Positions 1-12,840 of a stretch of 64,000 bases of DNA are shown piece after piece. Position numbers and translations under genes: made by a program. The first letter of the stretch is position 1, and every line of letters starts with the position of its first letter. Source of the DNA: Megalonaias nervosa (lineage: Eukaryota > Mollusca > Bivalvia > Unionida > Unionidae); NCBI GenBank assembly GCA_016617855.1, contig JAECUM010001130.1, positions 1 through 64,000 of the forward strand, in the 5' to 3' direction. The notes under the pieces were generated by a model. The model was not told where the DNA came from and did no database searches. It saw nothing but the letters and a program-made list of their open reading frames with translations.

Positions 1-289
1 CTCTTTAAAAAAAGATGGTCAAAGAGAGACAATTCAAAAGAAGTCAATGTATTTAAAAGCGAATTATGATAGAGTTGTGCCCCTAATTATTTCGACAATT
101 TACGCTCTACACCATTTTGCTACGGTCTGTTGATACATTGAGATTTATAATCTAATACCATAGCATGCAGAAATGTGGAAAGTAACAAGAAATAAACAGT
201 TTTTAATGTTTAGCTTGTTTGTCTGTATGTACGAATTCTTATATGTAGGTATGGATGCAGGTAGTTAGGAATGTGGATCTTTAATTTGA
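1..289. other. AT-rich intergenic DNA, nothing recognised
   Basis: No open frame, repeat or RNA-like structure that I can support. The stretch ends where the first of two tandem copies of a 340-bp sequence begins. Confidence 0.5.
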
Positions 290-562
290 CTATTATAATA
301 CATCAGCTGTTAGGTTTATGCATTTCCAAGTGCCAAGCCCAAAACTGAAAGAATTTATTCAATTGTTTACATCCTAATTTTTGGATTAATTTATTGGCTA
401 AATATGCCCTCAGATATATTAATTGACTAACTAGCAATTACTAGGACGGTTAGTAGTTAATGTGACTGTTAAAATTATGAATGGGAGAAAAATCTGTTAT
501 TTTGAGTTGTCTCCCTTAGACCGTTCCTTGACAGAATGTTGTTGAACTGCCTCCTCTCACAA

Positions 563-603
<41 letters not shown>

Positions 604-995
604 GGATGACTGTGATGAACGTTTGTCATATTACATCAGATGTAAGGTTTATGCATTTTCGAGAACCAAGACAAAACTTAAAATAATTTTCGTTGAATTA
701 TATAAATCCTACTTTTTGTGTTAATTTATTGGCTGAAAAATATGTCCTCAGATATATTCCCCGACTAAATAGTAATTACTAGGACGGTTGGAAGCTGATT
801 TCAATGTTGAAACTATGAACGGGAGACAAATATGTTATTTTGAGTTGCCTCTTTTAGACCGTTTCTTGACAGTATGCCGTTGCACTGCCTCGTCTCACAA
901 CAGTGTGTGTGTGTGTGTGTGTGTGTGTGTCTCAGAGAGAGAGAGAGAGATGAGGAGGATGAAGATGATGAGTATGATGCTGGTGAAGAAGGTTT
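290..995. repeat. Tandem duplication, about 340 bp x 2, each ending in a microsatellite
   Basis: Copy A (about 290-625) and copy B (about 626-995) share the order: catcag-tgttaggtttatgcat, 'ttattggct', 'cctcagatatatt', 'actaggacggtt', 'gggaga-aaa-tctgttattttgagttg', then a purine microsatellite followed by 'tgagga'. Copy A has a pure (GA)n at 567-600. Copy B has (TG)n at 903-930 followed by (GA)n at 933-950. The copies differ at many sites, so the duplication is old. The microsatellite tail evolved differently in each copy. No coding content is visible. Confidence 0.75.
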
Positions 996-1035
996 GAGTT
1001 AAATTGTATAAAGTAGGATTTTATTTCTCCTACAA

Positions 1036-1145
1036 GGAGCCGTTCTAGTTCAGATGGTTAAGCGTCAGATTCCTATTCCAAGGTTCCCACGTTCAATTAC
1101 CGACCCAGGACAGTCTGAGTTTCCTCTGCATGGTTTTGGTGATAA
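1036..1145 (+). mobile_element. tRNA-derived SINE head (fragment)
   Basis: The sequence 'tctagttcagatggttaagcg' resembles a pol III A box, and 'cacgttcaattaccgac' lies where a B box (GTTCRANNC) is expected, about 35 bp downstream. The order and spacing are those of a tRNA-like promoter, but arm pairing is poor, so this is a SINE head and not a tRNA gene. The body continues as 'aggacagtctgagtttcctctgcatgg' and fades into AT-rich DNA. The family cannot be named from the sequence alone. Confidence 0.5.
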
Positions 1146-1451
1146 TAGGTTAAATATTGCCTGTAAAATGAAGACAAACACATCCTTCTAAAATACATAA
1201 TACCAGTATATGCCAACATTACAGCCCAATTAGTACTACCCTTGAATGTAACGAAATCAAAAGATGTGAATGTAAAGAAACGGTGATAGCATATTATAAG
1301 ATACAAATTGATACTACGTAAATGCTTATATAATTTTGGCAATTGACGATTTAAATTCCAACAAATAAAGACATGGATTCCTTGTTCATCTAGAAGCATT
1401 TGTTCGTGAGATTACTGAAGATATTAGATAATAAATATCGCACATGCTTGA

Positions 1452-1491
1452 ACATACATACATACATACATACATACATACATACATACAT
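1452..1491. repeat. (CATA)n microsatellite
   Basis: About ten copies of CATA lie immediately upstream of the first copy of the 0.94-kb tandem duplication. The same tetranucleotide recurs at 26407 and 27596, and as its complement at 12970 and 23261. Confidence 0.95.
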
Positions 1492-3366
1492 AAGCTGTCC
1501 GAGATGATGAAATAATAATTTGGCTGAAATAGCCACAAAAGAAAGAAACAAAAAAAACAAAAAAACAAATGAGAAAATCAAAAATAAAATGTTAATGAAA
1601 CAGCTACACAATATGTCGAAACAACGTACAGATTCCCTATTGAAGACTTGAGTAATAATATCAAAGAATACGAGATGCAAGTTTACATGAATTTTATGAC
1701 ACGTTAAATGCCGAGGTTGTACAGTGCAAACAGATTTTAAGAAAAACAACAACAAAAAAGAAAAAAAGAGACAATATCACTGACGAAAGATGAGATGAGG
1801 GGCAAGGTAGTATTGACGAATTAGACAAAATCTGAAAAGAAAAAACAAATTTAAATGATTTGGAACAAATATTTTCAACAGCGATACATGCACTCTAAAC
1901 TAAAAAAGTAAACGAAAATTTAGAGATATTCAAAATCCAACTGAACACGAGAATGGGCACAAATATTCTTGCTTTGCTTAACAAACTTGGGATATAAAAG
2001 AACTTTGAGTTTGAGGAAAAGCTATAACTGTTCCATCTGGTTGGTTCTTAAATAAGTGGTAATGCAAGAAAAGAAATTTCATTTTTAAAAGGTAAACTGC
2101 TAGAAATAATCCAAATAGTGAAAGACAAGTTAGATTTTTTTAAACTCTAAATATTCCAAAATTAGGTAGCAGTTACGGATTTAATAATGTTCCATACGTT
2201 ATGCCTAATACAAGTTACACACAGTCGATAAAATTACAGCAATGTGTTATTTAAATATGACAAAAAGCCTTGTATGCAATTTTACCAACTTGTAAGTTGA
2301 CACTGATTTCTACATTGGGTTAGTGATAAGCGACCAACCTGCTGCTGGTGTTTTGAATTATAGTCGTTTATCGCCTACAAGGCATGTACTGCTCCTTTTG
2401 TGATCGATATGTTTGAACATCAGTATAATAAGCTGTCAGAGATGATGAAATAATTATTTAGCTCAAATAGCCACACAAAAAAACCCCAAAAGAAACCACA
2501 AATGAGAAAATCAAAAAAAAAAATGTTAATGAAACAACTACACAATATGTCAAAACAACGTACAGACTCCATATTGAAGATCTGAGTGATAATATCAAAT
2601 AATGCGAGGTGCTAGTTTTCCTGAATTTTATGACACGTTTGATACCGAGGTTGAACAATATAAAACAGAGTTTAAAAAAACAAAAAAAACAACAACAACA
2701 ATGTCACGGCCGAGAAATTTAGGTGAGGGGCAAGGTAGTATTGACGAATTAGACATTAAGATGAAACGAAAAAGAACAAATTTAAATGATTTGGAACAAA
2801 TGTTTTCAACAGAGATACACGCATTTTAACCTAAAATAGATGAAAAGAATCTCGCGTTAAGTACTCGAATTCATATAGGAAAAATAAACAAAAATTGAGA
2901 GATATTCACAATCCAACTGAACACGAAATTGGCGCAAATATTCTTGCCTTGCTTGACAAAATTGGGATATTGAAGGACTTTGAGTTTGAGGAAAAGTTAT
3001 AGCTATTCCGTCCAGTTTCTACTTAAATAAGTGTCAATACAAGAAAAGGCATTTCATTTTTCAAAGCTAAACTACTAGAAATAAACAAGGTAGTGAAAGG
3101 TATGTTTAAGCTTTTCAACTAGAAATTAAATGGCAGTTACGGATTTAAATATGATCCATATGTTTTGCGGAATACAAGTTACACACAGTATATGATTTAC
3201 AGCAATATGTTATTTAAATATGACAAAAAGCCTTACACGCAATTTTTACAAGCTTAAATGTTGACACTGATTTGTGCATTGCGTGTGATGTAAGCGACCA
3301 ACGTGCTGCTGATGTTTTGAATTATTTTCGTTTATCTCCTACAATACATGTACTACTCCTTTTGAT
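1489..3366. repeat. Tandem duplication of a 0.94-kb unit with a decayed coding remnant
   Basis: Copy 1 (about 1489-2427) and copy 2 (about 2428-3366) align over their whole length. Both begin 'taagctgtc-gagatgatgaaata' and both end near 'catgtact-ctccttttg'. Copy 2 keeps a plus-strand frame (2602-2829) with 'FPEFYDTFDTEVEQYKT' near its start and 'LGEGQGSIDELD' further on. After a stop and a frame change, both copies still give the peptide-like string 'NPTEHE-GANILALL-K-GI'. Matching peptide segments in two diverged copies suggest that the ancestral unit coded for protein, perhaps part of a transposon. I do not recognise the family. Confidence 0.65.
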
Positions 3367-4549
3367 TGCAGGCCTTTGTGTACTACTTAATTAGTGCGTT
3401 TAATTGCTAATTTTACTGTCGCCCTTATCAAGTTCCTGTAAGAAGGTCGCCTTGACTGCCGCCGTCCATCACCCTTGTCCGTTAGCCACTGTATGGCGGC
3501 TGTCGCAATATATAGTGTTGTCAAATACAAGTAGTATTTCTTATTTTCAGTAGGGCAATCCCTAATCTAACGTCAAACATGTGAAAGTCGTATCCAGTCC
3601 CAACGTTTCTGCGTTGTGAATTTTTCTACTGTGCAGTTGATTATTTCTCGTATATGATGCGCACTTGTAGTTTTCCGACAGGTTTAACAAATCATTTTGA
3701 CTTACATTACCCGTCGAATTTAGTTTGTTCAGTAGCTTACCAATCAGGATCGTTTCAGAGCCAAACAATTTCTGCCTGAATAGAGCCTTCGGGGGTCGGA
3801 ATGAAAGCCGAGTGTAGAAATTTTACTCATTGTTTATGCCACACTATAATGTGTGAAATTACGTCCAGTTATCTATGATCGGGATGTCCCTAATTGTGAT
3901 ATTCATGAATCGCATAAAATCATGTCCTTTTGGGTTTCAAAACTTAAGTAGATTTGAATTTCGGGACTAAGCATACATGTAGTAAAGAAACAAGTACCCC
4001 AATCGACAGGCATAGATTGCCTCTTTTCCATTGTTTTATTGATTTTAATCCGGCTTTAGGGGCATTTGTGGCAAAATGCCATAGTTTGAATCCGTCACGT
4101 TTATTTCCAGTTAGTTCAGGCAATTGGAGAGAGTTGTTTATTAAAAAAAAGGGATCTTATGAGGCAAATATAAGATCCCTAATGCAGCCCTAGGCATGGC
4201 TGTTCTACTTCAGGAGGCTTATATCTCCCACTCCTTATGTCCGAATCCAGACACTGCCTCGCCGTCCTCTTGTCGTTGTATTATTCCTCCGGAAGTCGAT
4301 GTTGGTCGTATATCTCCACAAATTGCTGGACCAGGTCAAGAAGACTAGGAATGGAGTAGTTGTATGCGTTTTTGTAATGCGAAAGCATTAGTCGCACCCA
4401 AAAATTTCCATTGACCCTCGAAGTTCAAAATCTTTTTATTTTATCACATGATGGCCGTCTTTCTGTCTTCTATGGTTTCTGTCAGCTCCATGGTCTCAAA
4501 CGTTATTAGGTACACAATCATCACTGATTTTGCTAGTATTTCGGGAGGA
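3367..4549. other. Unassigned stretch, less AT-rich than its surroundings
   Basis: Base composition is more balanced here than in the flanking DNA, which hints at old transposon or gene sequence. Short open frames exist (minus 3562-3768, 68 codons; plus 3954-4193, 79 codons). Neither shows a motif I know, and neither has convincing splice or start signals. A decayed retroelement is possible, but nothing specific supports it. Confidence 0.3.
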
Positions 4550-4551
4550 GC

Positions 4552-4818
4552 CCCTAGTGGCCTAGTTGTCTAAAGTGCTCACCGTTCCGGATCACTGCCA
4601 TCTCAATGCGTGGGTTCGAGCCTCAGGCTCGGCGAACGTGGGTACGTGAGAGAGCTTGCTAGTAGCTTCTCGTGGGTCGGTGGTTCTTCCCGGAGTTTTC
4701 AAGGGTTTTTCCTCCACCATTTATACTGGCCGCCATGTAGAGCCTATCTTGTGCTGAAAATGGCGTTAAACCCTACAACAACAACAACAACAACAACAAT
4801 AACAACAACAACAACTAG
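4552..4818 (+). mobile_element. Full-length tRNA-derived SINE (mollusc type) with (CAA)n tail
   Basis: The element starts with a tRNA-like head: A box 'tagtggcctagttgtctaaag' region and B box 'gggttcgagcctc', about 40 bp apart. A central body follows (CGTGGGTCGGTGGTTCTTCC). The conserved 3' segment is '(ctggccgcc)atgtagagcc', 'gtgctgaaaatggcgttaaac', and the element ends in (CAA)n from about 4778. This order (tRNA head, body, GGCGTTAAACC tail, simple repeat) fits molluscan SINEs of the V/Meta type such as RUDI. The exact family is inferred. A small open frame across it (4610-4906) is chance. Confidence 0.8.
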
Positions 4819-5204
4819 TATTTCTGTTCCCGGTTCCTCCTTTCCCACCTCACCCTCCTTTTGTCCCTCCTTTTCTGAGTCACGGACTAAACCGAAACTC
4901 GATTAGAACGTAAGCATGTATATTTTTATATCAAAGAATCATAAGTGTATTATCCAGAAGAGGTCAAGGGTGTCTTCTTCCTAGGTGGTTTTTGCCCTGA
5001 AATCGCTGTGCAATGACATACTTTTCTATGATGCATTGCGTTGTGCAATGATATGCTATTATATGATATACTGTGTCGTGCTGCACAATGTTGTAATGTG
5101 CGACATTACACCAGAATATGAAATGATAGATGGATAGATAGATATGTTTGTATTTGAAAATAGCTATACAGAATTCGTTGACCAAAACTACATACACACA
5201 GATG
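4819..5204. other. Intergenic, nothing recognised
   Basis: This holds a pyrimidine-rich segment (4826-4880) and AT-rich DNA with several TGTGCAATGATA-like short repeats near 5010-5100. No supported gene. Confidence 0.4.
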
Positions 5205-5893
5205 TACAGACAGACAGTCACAATTTGTGTTTTAACTGTTGTGACTTACATGTATGACAAAAACTCACAGAACATAAAGTCACACTTTAAATTTTGTAAT
5301 GTTGCATATTTTTGTATGAAGAACACAACTTAATTAATTACACCTTCTTCACTGAGATATTACTATAATAAACAAAGTATCAACCGTAATATTATTTTAA
5401 TATTTTCAAGACATTTTATCGTAGTTTTAACAAAATAAGTGTATACATATTACCGACAAAATAATTACATTGTTGTAACTGTCACTACGAATGCAAAAAG
5501 TTGATTAATGATTTATTGTATAAATTAATTATATTTGAAGCCATGGAAAGCAAAGCCATTTAGCACAAAAAGGTTTAATTTTATTAACACAATTGTTTAA
5601 AAAGTAATTCGTGATTTAATCCAAAATTTAGTATAACCTTATCAAAGCTACCTTTCCTATCAAAGAGTAGCCTTAAATATACCTCATTTATCTCAATTGT
5701 TTTACAATTTGCCCATAAGACTTCAGTTGCTAATCAATTACCCTCTTCCCTGAAGCCATCAGTTCATTGTGATCATTAAAAGAAATACTTAAGAATAATA
5801 GACTATAATTTAAATAAATTTTAAAAAAATAATTTGTGAAAAATTCAAGGTGTGACTTTATGTCTAGTGATTTTTCTGTCCTGTGACTTTCTG
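5205..5893. mobile_element. F3 fold-back/MITE-like element
   Basis: The ends are inverted copies of a short-phrase array. The left end reads 'gacagacagtcacaa', 'gacaaaaactcacag', 'aacataaagtcacac', then 'tttaaatttt'. The right end, read as its complement, gives 'gacagaaagtcacag', 'gacagaaaaatcact', 'agacataaagtcacac', then 'cttgaatttt'. The phrase unit is about 15 bp. The interior is AT-rich and noncoding, so the element would be non-autonomous. I found no clean target duplication, so the outer borders are approximate. The same phrase recurs in an array at 7251-7432. Confidence 0.5.
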
Positions 5894-6262
5894 TCCGTTA
5901 ACCATATAACACTATTGGGCCATATGGCTCATTAGTTGCCAGATACCGGGAGTAAATCCAATCTTTACGCAGGAAATTAGTTAGTTTGACATCTTACAAT
6001 AAACTTGGTTTCATTGTCTATGTATAAAATGTATGTACTATATACTGATCTCTATATATATTTATTAAAGATAAAATTGCAATTTACCGGAGAGAGAGAG
6101 AGAGAGAAACGTACACACGCACAAAGACGTACACTCACTTGTCACTTGGAATTTAACTATCGTTTTATTCTTGCGCAGGTTTATTGGGTATTATACACAC
6201 TTTGAGTACATAGACTCACAGACTTTTGCTTTGGATACCTTTCGACATTTCTTGCCCCCCTC

Positions 6263-6263
<1 letters not shown>
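5894..6263. other. AT-rich spacer with a short copy of the (GA)n-headed repeat start
   Basis: The only recognisable item is 'aaattgcaatttaccgg' next to (GA)n at 6090-6107. It resembles the junction of the larger repeats at 6264 and 12549. No gene. Confidence 0.4.
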
Positions 6264-6340
<77 letters not shown>

Positions 6341-6545
6341 ATTTACCGAGTATACACATAAGAAATATATCATTGATGTATGTATGTATAATGTATGTAT
6401 ATATAATTTTATCTCACGTATACATGTACATTATTATTGTTTCCTTCCTTCCTTCATTGACTATAATGGCTATATCTTGCCGAATTCTACTGCTGCAGAA
6501 GAATAAGAACTATATAACGAAAGGTGTTAAATAAACTATCTGCAT
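6264..6545. repeat. (TA)n(GA)n-headed interspersed repeat, copy 1
   Basis: A (TA)n tract (6264-6292) and a (GA)n tract (6293-6336) are followed by a unique body: 'aatttaccgagtatacacataagaaatatatcattga', 'tttccttcctt', 'ggctatatctt' and 'gtgttaaataaactatc'. The same body follows the same compound microsatellite at 12549-12840. The microsatellite is therefore part of a dispersed element and not an isolated tract. Confidence 0.7.
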
Positions 6546-7250
6546 TCAGTTTAATTTTTTTCGGTTTTATTGTCAGCTGGAGACCGTAATCTAGTCTTCA
6601 GCTGAGGATCTGTGAAGTTGCCTATTGAAGTAATTGATCAAATGGAAAACAATAAATAATAATACCAACAAATATCGTATATTAAGTTTATTCAGTGCTG
6701 ATTTCAATAATTTCGTAGTTAGCATGTGTGCGATTCACATTATTATTTCATACTCCGAAGAGATTTTACTGAGTTCAAGATTTTAAATTCATACAAGGGT
6801 GGAATATAGTGAACAAAACGAATTAGAACAATAAATGCTATTTAAAATGATCATAATAAGGAAAAACACACTGTATTATTATTTGTATCATCATTCCCTT
6901 ATCGTTTTGACACAGTTAATAAAATAATACCTTAAACCGCTTTTTGATGTTGTTCTGTTTGGACTGTCTTCATGTGTCACTTCTATATTTAACTGCCCGA
7001 ATCCCAACATTCGGAATGTCCCAAAACGCGATCAGAAAAAAGGCAAAAACAATACAATTAATAGGCGACATTTGAATGTCGTCTATTTTTATTTTTAAAT
7101 AAGCGGAGAAAATAATCAGTAAATGTAAATTTATTATTTTGATCTAAAAACTTGAATATAAAAAATTTTCAATAAATTAAGAAAGGGAATGTGAAATCAT
7201 GTTCCTAATTCATGTGGTAAGAAGACTTCAAAATTATGTAAGCCATATTG
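6546..7250. other. AT-rich intergenic DNA, nothing recognised
   Basis: No frame, repeat or structure that I can support. Confidence 0.5.
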
Positions 7251-7432
7251 TAACTTATTGACCTACACTTTTTTCATAACTCCAATTGCATTATTTGTGA
7301 CATTTTGTCCTGTGAATTTTATCCTACGCCTCTTTTAAAACTGAAAATCACACTAGTTACGTTTTCTTCTACACTTCTTTCATAACTGTAAAAAGCAGAC
7401 TTGTAACTTTTTGTCCTGTGACTTTCTGTCCT
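7251..7432 (+). repeat. F3 phrase array (GTGACTTTCTGTCCT type)
   Basis: Degenerate tandem phrases of about 15 bp occur, including 'gtgacattttgtcct', 'gtgaattttatcct' and 'gtaactttttgtcct', then 'gtgactttctgtcct'. It matches the right end of the element at 5205-5893 in the same orientation. It may be one surviving end of a second F3 element whose partner is lost. Confidence 0.5.
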
Positions 7433-8049
7433 ACAATCGCTATCTTATTTGTTTGTTCGTTAAGAAGGAGAATACGTTTCAAATTTGCACATGTGTTAGA
7501 TAAGTTTAAAAGCTGTCTTCTGTCAAATAATAAAACATGTTCTCAATTGTGCTGGTAGTTTGTGAGGTCTTTTATAGATACAGAAATATGGGGATATTTG
7601 CGGTGTTTGACGAACATGCGCTGATGAACTTAGAACAAATTAAATGTTTATTTCACAGTGTTTCATAATACCATATGTATACATGTTACAATGGAAATAT
7701 AATCACTGTGGTATATTCAGATTTATTTAATGCGTTCATTGTAACAGAAACTCCAGATTAGATGTAATTAATACTTGACCGTTGTAGAGATGCACGGTAC
7801 CAACGAATGCTGACGGAATTAAATATTTTTTTAATCGTTTTTCATATGGTCCATGTGCGGGAAGCAAAACGATATTCTAGAAAAAGTTTATTCACGCATG
7901 CCTTTATATTATGTAAAAATACAAATTTGGTTGTCCCACGTGGACCACCTTAATATTTTAAAAATATCTCCAATGTTAGCACAAAATGGCTATTTCGTAA
8001 CCAAATGTGACGTCATGAGCACGTGCTTATTATGTCACGTGAATCTTAA
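7433..8049. other. Intergenic, nothing recognised
   Basis: AT-rich. A 68-codon open frame at 7853-8059 has no recognisable motif and is treated as chance. Confidence 0.45.
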
Positions 8050-8890
8050 AGCCAAATAAATCATATAAATCGAGAACTTTAAATCCATATATGGATTTAT
8101 AGGTTTCTCATAGGTCTAAACATGTCTGTGCTATTCACATTGAATAAAAGTGGAAAATACTTTTTATTTTTTTATGTTTCACCTGTAGTTATGCTAACAC
8201 GAGTCATTTCATACCAGTGATACTTGCCCCAAATCTTTCAGATTATATATATTTTTATGCGAATGTCAAAGCATGAAATAGAGAATAAAACCTGTCTAAT
8301 AGTATATACAATGTTGATGTATGCAAGTAGATAAATATGTATTCATGCCTGAACGTACGCACATGGTGTATATACATGGTCATTTTCACAGACAAATAAG
8401 TTACAGAAATCCTAAACCTTCACGACTTTGGTAAATCAAATATCGGTTTAAAGGTTTTTCATACTTCTAAAGAGGTTTGTAATATTAAATTTTAGTAAAA
8501 CTGTAAAATAAAAAGTTTGTATTTTCCACCTGTTTCGTCTCCATACATCTAACGCTAATCCTAATCCGAACTCAAAACATAAACCATAACCGATTTTGGG
8601 AAGTAAGATATGGTTTTATGTTTTTATGAGTGTTACAGAGGTCTGTAAAACAAAATATTAGTAAAAATGGAAAATAAAAAGGTTTATATTATCTCCTGTT
8701 ATGCAGATTTTAGGGTTACGGTTAGGATACACGTATGATTTCACATACGCAATTATTACATATATATCTTAAAACTTAACCAATATTTATAAATAAGATA
8801 CCAATTTGTATATTTTTTTATATTTTTAAAGACGTTGGCGGCATTAAATTTTGTTATATATGGGAAATACAAAAATTAGTAATTTTATTG
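8050..8890 (+). repeat. Degenerate tandem repeat, four units
   Basis: Four diverged units occur near 8065-8180, 8415-8530, 8590-8700 and 8765-8885. Each runs: an 'aaataagat/aaatcaaatat' motif, 'ggtttaaaggttttt/ggttttatgttttt', then 'aaagaggtctgtaa', 'attaaattttagtaaaa', 'tggaaaataaaaag'. Linkers between units contain 'ctaa-cctaatcc'-like DNA. Noncoding and old. Confidence 0.6.
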
Positions 8891-9081
8891 AGTGGGCTTT
8901 CGTAACAATGTATCAGTCTTACAAAGCAGTACGAATATTCAGGCGAAGATATGTTACCTTAAGAAGCCTTCGTTCGTAGATCCCAACCTCGAATTCCACG
9001 AGAATTCTTATCGACCTTTTACGGGTGGCAAGTTTTCCACTCGGAGTACAATCTAAACTTTCTGTGAACCTCCCTTTGCTG
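8891..9081. other. Short spacer, host sequence of the F1 insertion
   Basis: Slightly higher GC than its surroundings. It continues on the far side of the F1 element at 10184. No gene recognised. Confidence 0.4.
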
Positions 9082-9089
9082 GGTTCACC

Positions 9090-10175
9090 GGGAACAGCTC
9101 AAAACGTACCCAAGTTAAAACGTACCCAAACCGAAACGTACCCAAGTCAAAATGTACTCAAGTCAAAACGTATCCAAGTCAAAACGTACCCAAATTAAAA
9201 CATGACCCACACTCGCGTTAAATAATGACATAATTTTCGTGTATTGTGTTTCATATAACGGTGACCGGCCTGATGAGCAATGGAAATCGGCAGACACATT
9301 GGAACTATCTTATCTTATGATGTAGCTCCAACATTAAGAACATTAAAAAATAAATCTTTAAATTAAGAAGTATCGTCTGAATACATTGACTTAAATGTCT
9401 ACTTATACTGAATTAAATACACAATGGAAAAATGGAACGCAATGGAAATAAAATAAAATACGAAATAGAACAATGGAACGCACCGGAAATAAATACGCAA
9501 TGGAAATCATTTTTGTGTTTGTAATATTTTAACTATAAAAAGTCAAAAGAAGGTTTTAGTCATCGGATGTACAGTATACATATCTGTTTCTATTGCGAAA
9601 TAGAAAATGGAATTAATTTTCAAAAATGACGCTAATAATTGATGAAACGTGTGTATTTGAGTACATGTACTTGTTAAAACAGATAGGGCCGACAAGGGGG
9701 GGGGGGACCGGGGATATATTCCTGGGGCCCGGGCCGAACAGTACTTTTAAATTTTATAAAAGAAAAATTTGTTTGAACAAGAACCAGGAGAGGCCCGGGT
9801 GTTCCTTACACCAGGGCCAGTGATCGCTCTCTTCGGCGCTGAAAACATGAAGCATTCATCAAGCATGGTTCACATAAGTTGGTAGAATTTTCTCCACGGG
9901 AAAATACAACATAAATATTATATATTCAAACGATACTTCTTAACTTAAAGATTTATTTCTTAATGTTCGTTGAAGCTACATCTAAAGATAGTTCCATTGC
10001 GTCAGCCGATTTCCATTCCTCATCAGGCCGGTCACTGTCATATGAATCACAATACAATAAAATGATGTTATTATTTAAAGCGAGTGTGGGTCAAATTTTA
10101 ATTTGGGTACGTTTCGACTTAGGTACATTTCGGTCTGAGTACGTTTCGGTTTGGGTACGTTTTGACTGAAAACCA
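9090..10175. mobile_element. Complete F1 fold-back element with 16-bp phrase arrays
   Basis: It is flanked by the 8-bp direct repeat GGTTCACC (9082-9089 and 10176-10183), a target-site duplication. Terminal inverted repeats extend about 320 bp. Each starts with 4-7 tandem 16-bp units (core AAAACGTACCCAAG) at 9098-9205, and inverted at 10105-10168. A shared unique segment follows that includes 'gtgaccggcctgatgag', 'tggaaatcgg' and 'aagaagtatcgt'. The centre (about 9410-9890) is noncoding. It holds 'aatggaa' repeats and a G-run followed by 'cctggggcccgggcc'. No transposase frame exists, so the element is non-autonomous. The superfamily is unassigned; an 8-bp duplication would allow several. Confidence 0.85.
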
Positions 10176-10183
10176 GGTTCACC

Positions 10184-10517
10184 CATGTCCTAACTTCAAA
10201 ATGAATTTAGCCCGAAAATAATGGCTTGCTTGCATAGAAATTCACCCGAAATTTGAATATCTTAGTTTTGATTGGATACGATCTGGTGCTTTGAAACTGC
10301 TTTGATTAATCTAACACCAGCTGGTCACTCTGTTTCCCTATTTTCACACAGTTCTTTCATGTCAGTTTGGAGTCACTGGCGATTTGCAACAAACATCCTG
10401 GCTATGTACACTTGCTCCTGGCTAGTGTACGCACTAGATTGTGTGGCTTTCAAAACTGTTCCATTGTTTCAATTTATTTTGAAAATTCCCGTTAATACAG
10501 GTAAAAAGAAATCAAAG
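10184..10517. other. Intergenic, open frame without motif
   Basis: A 90-codon plus frame (10272-10544) covers most of it, but it lacks a known motif or supporting splice signals. It is treated as unproven. Confidence 0.35.
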
Positions 10518-10660
10518 TTAGCTTCCCTATGTCGGCCGACTTAATAAAAAAAAAAAAAAAAAAATAAGTCGGCACACTTAAAAGAATCCGAAGGAACGAA
10601 ACTTGGCTTCCTTAAGTCGGCCGACTTCATAAGAAAAAAATCGGCGCTCTTAAAAGATAA
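10518..10660. repeat. Two tandem palindromic units around GTCGGCCGAC
   Basis: The motif 'gtcggccgactta' occurs at 10532 and 10617 within two similar units about 87 bp apart ('agcttccctatgtcggccgactta', 'ggcttccttaagtcggccgact'). Each is followed by an A-rich run and 'agtcggc-c-cttaaaaga'. AGTCGGCCGACT is self-complementary, and the A-run with 'ataagtcggc' makes a hairpin. Function unknown. Confidence 0.6.
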
Positions 10661-11500
10661 CAAAGTCAGTTTCCGGGGTTGGTTTACTTTGTAATAAAAT
10701 AACCTTTGTATTTGATATCCTGTCGGTAAGTTTAAGCAAGGAGTTTATTGCTTCCAGTTGTGTTTATTCATCACCCGGGCTTCTAATTTTTTTGCCATAT
10801 GTAATCATAATTGATGTTTGCAGGTCAAATAGTATACACAACAATAACTTGCTTTAATAATACTTTTGTAACCCATGCTAGCGAAAAGATTATCATTTGC
10901 ACTCACAGTGAATGTATTTTAAAATAATGATTTTTATTTGCTAGATACCGTCGTATAGTTAACCTGGATACAATATAGTCTTGATCAGTTTGCACCTTTT
11001 AACTTATCATGCGTGAATGGAAGGTGCCTTCAAGCAATCGGGTAATATTTTCGTATCTTTTGCGATTTTGTTATTTGACATAAGCGATACACAATACAGT
11101 AAGGATGCATACGCAAGCCGGCATCCGCTACATATACGGAGTTCGTGGATATATTTTTTTCTTTAATTTCGCATGATGAAAAAAGAAGGAATAAATGATA
11201 ACAATGCAAGGTTAGTTTCTTTCATTTTATTTTCAAATAAGTGTATGTTTATCAATTTTTTTTTTGGTACCGTGCAAGAGGGGCGGGGGGGGGGGGGCAC
11301 AAATTCAACACAAAATTATTTCATTTCTTATTTGTATGGAATAATGAAGCAAATATGATTGACGATATTGACTGGTAATGACAAGCTTTTAATTTACGCG
11401 CGCACACACTAAGACAACTTGAAAAATAAAAACAAACAATAAAATTAACTGGTAAGAGCTTCATATCGCAGCAACTAAACACTGACAAAATACTCAACAC

Positions 11501-11504
<4 letters not shown>
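10661..11504. other. Intergenic DNA with a homopolymer G tract
   Basis: The only notable item is a run of about 14 G near 11284-11297, after 'gcaagaggggc'. No gene recognised. Confidence 0.45.

Positions 11505-11550
<46 letters not shown>
11505..11550. repeat. (CT)n microsatellite
   Basis: Uninterrupted CT dinucleotides, about 23 copies. Confidence 0.95.

Positions 11551-12840
<1,290 letters not shown>

Noticed and set aside
788..997. Small gene ending in a Cys-Val and Arg-Glu repeat
   Set aside because: The repeated residues are translations of (TG)n and (GA)n microsatellites in a duplicated noncoding unit.
9695..9740. G-quadruplex at the G-run in the F1 element, and a similar run near 11284
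   Set aside because: Each is essentially one homopolymer run with few separate G-tracts. A quadruplex is possible, but nothing in the context supports a role.
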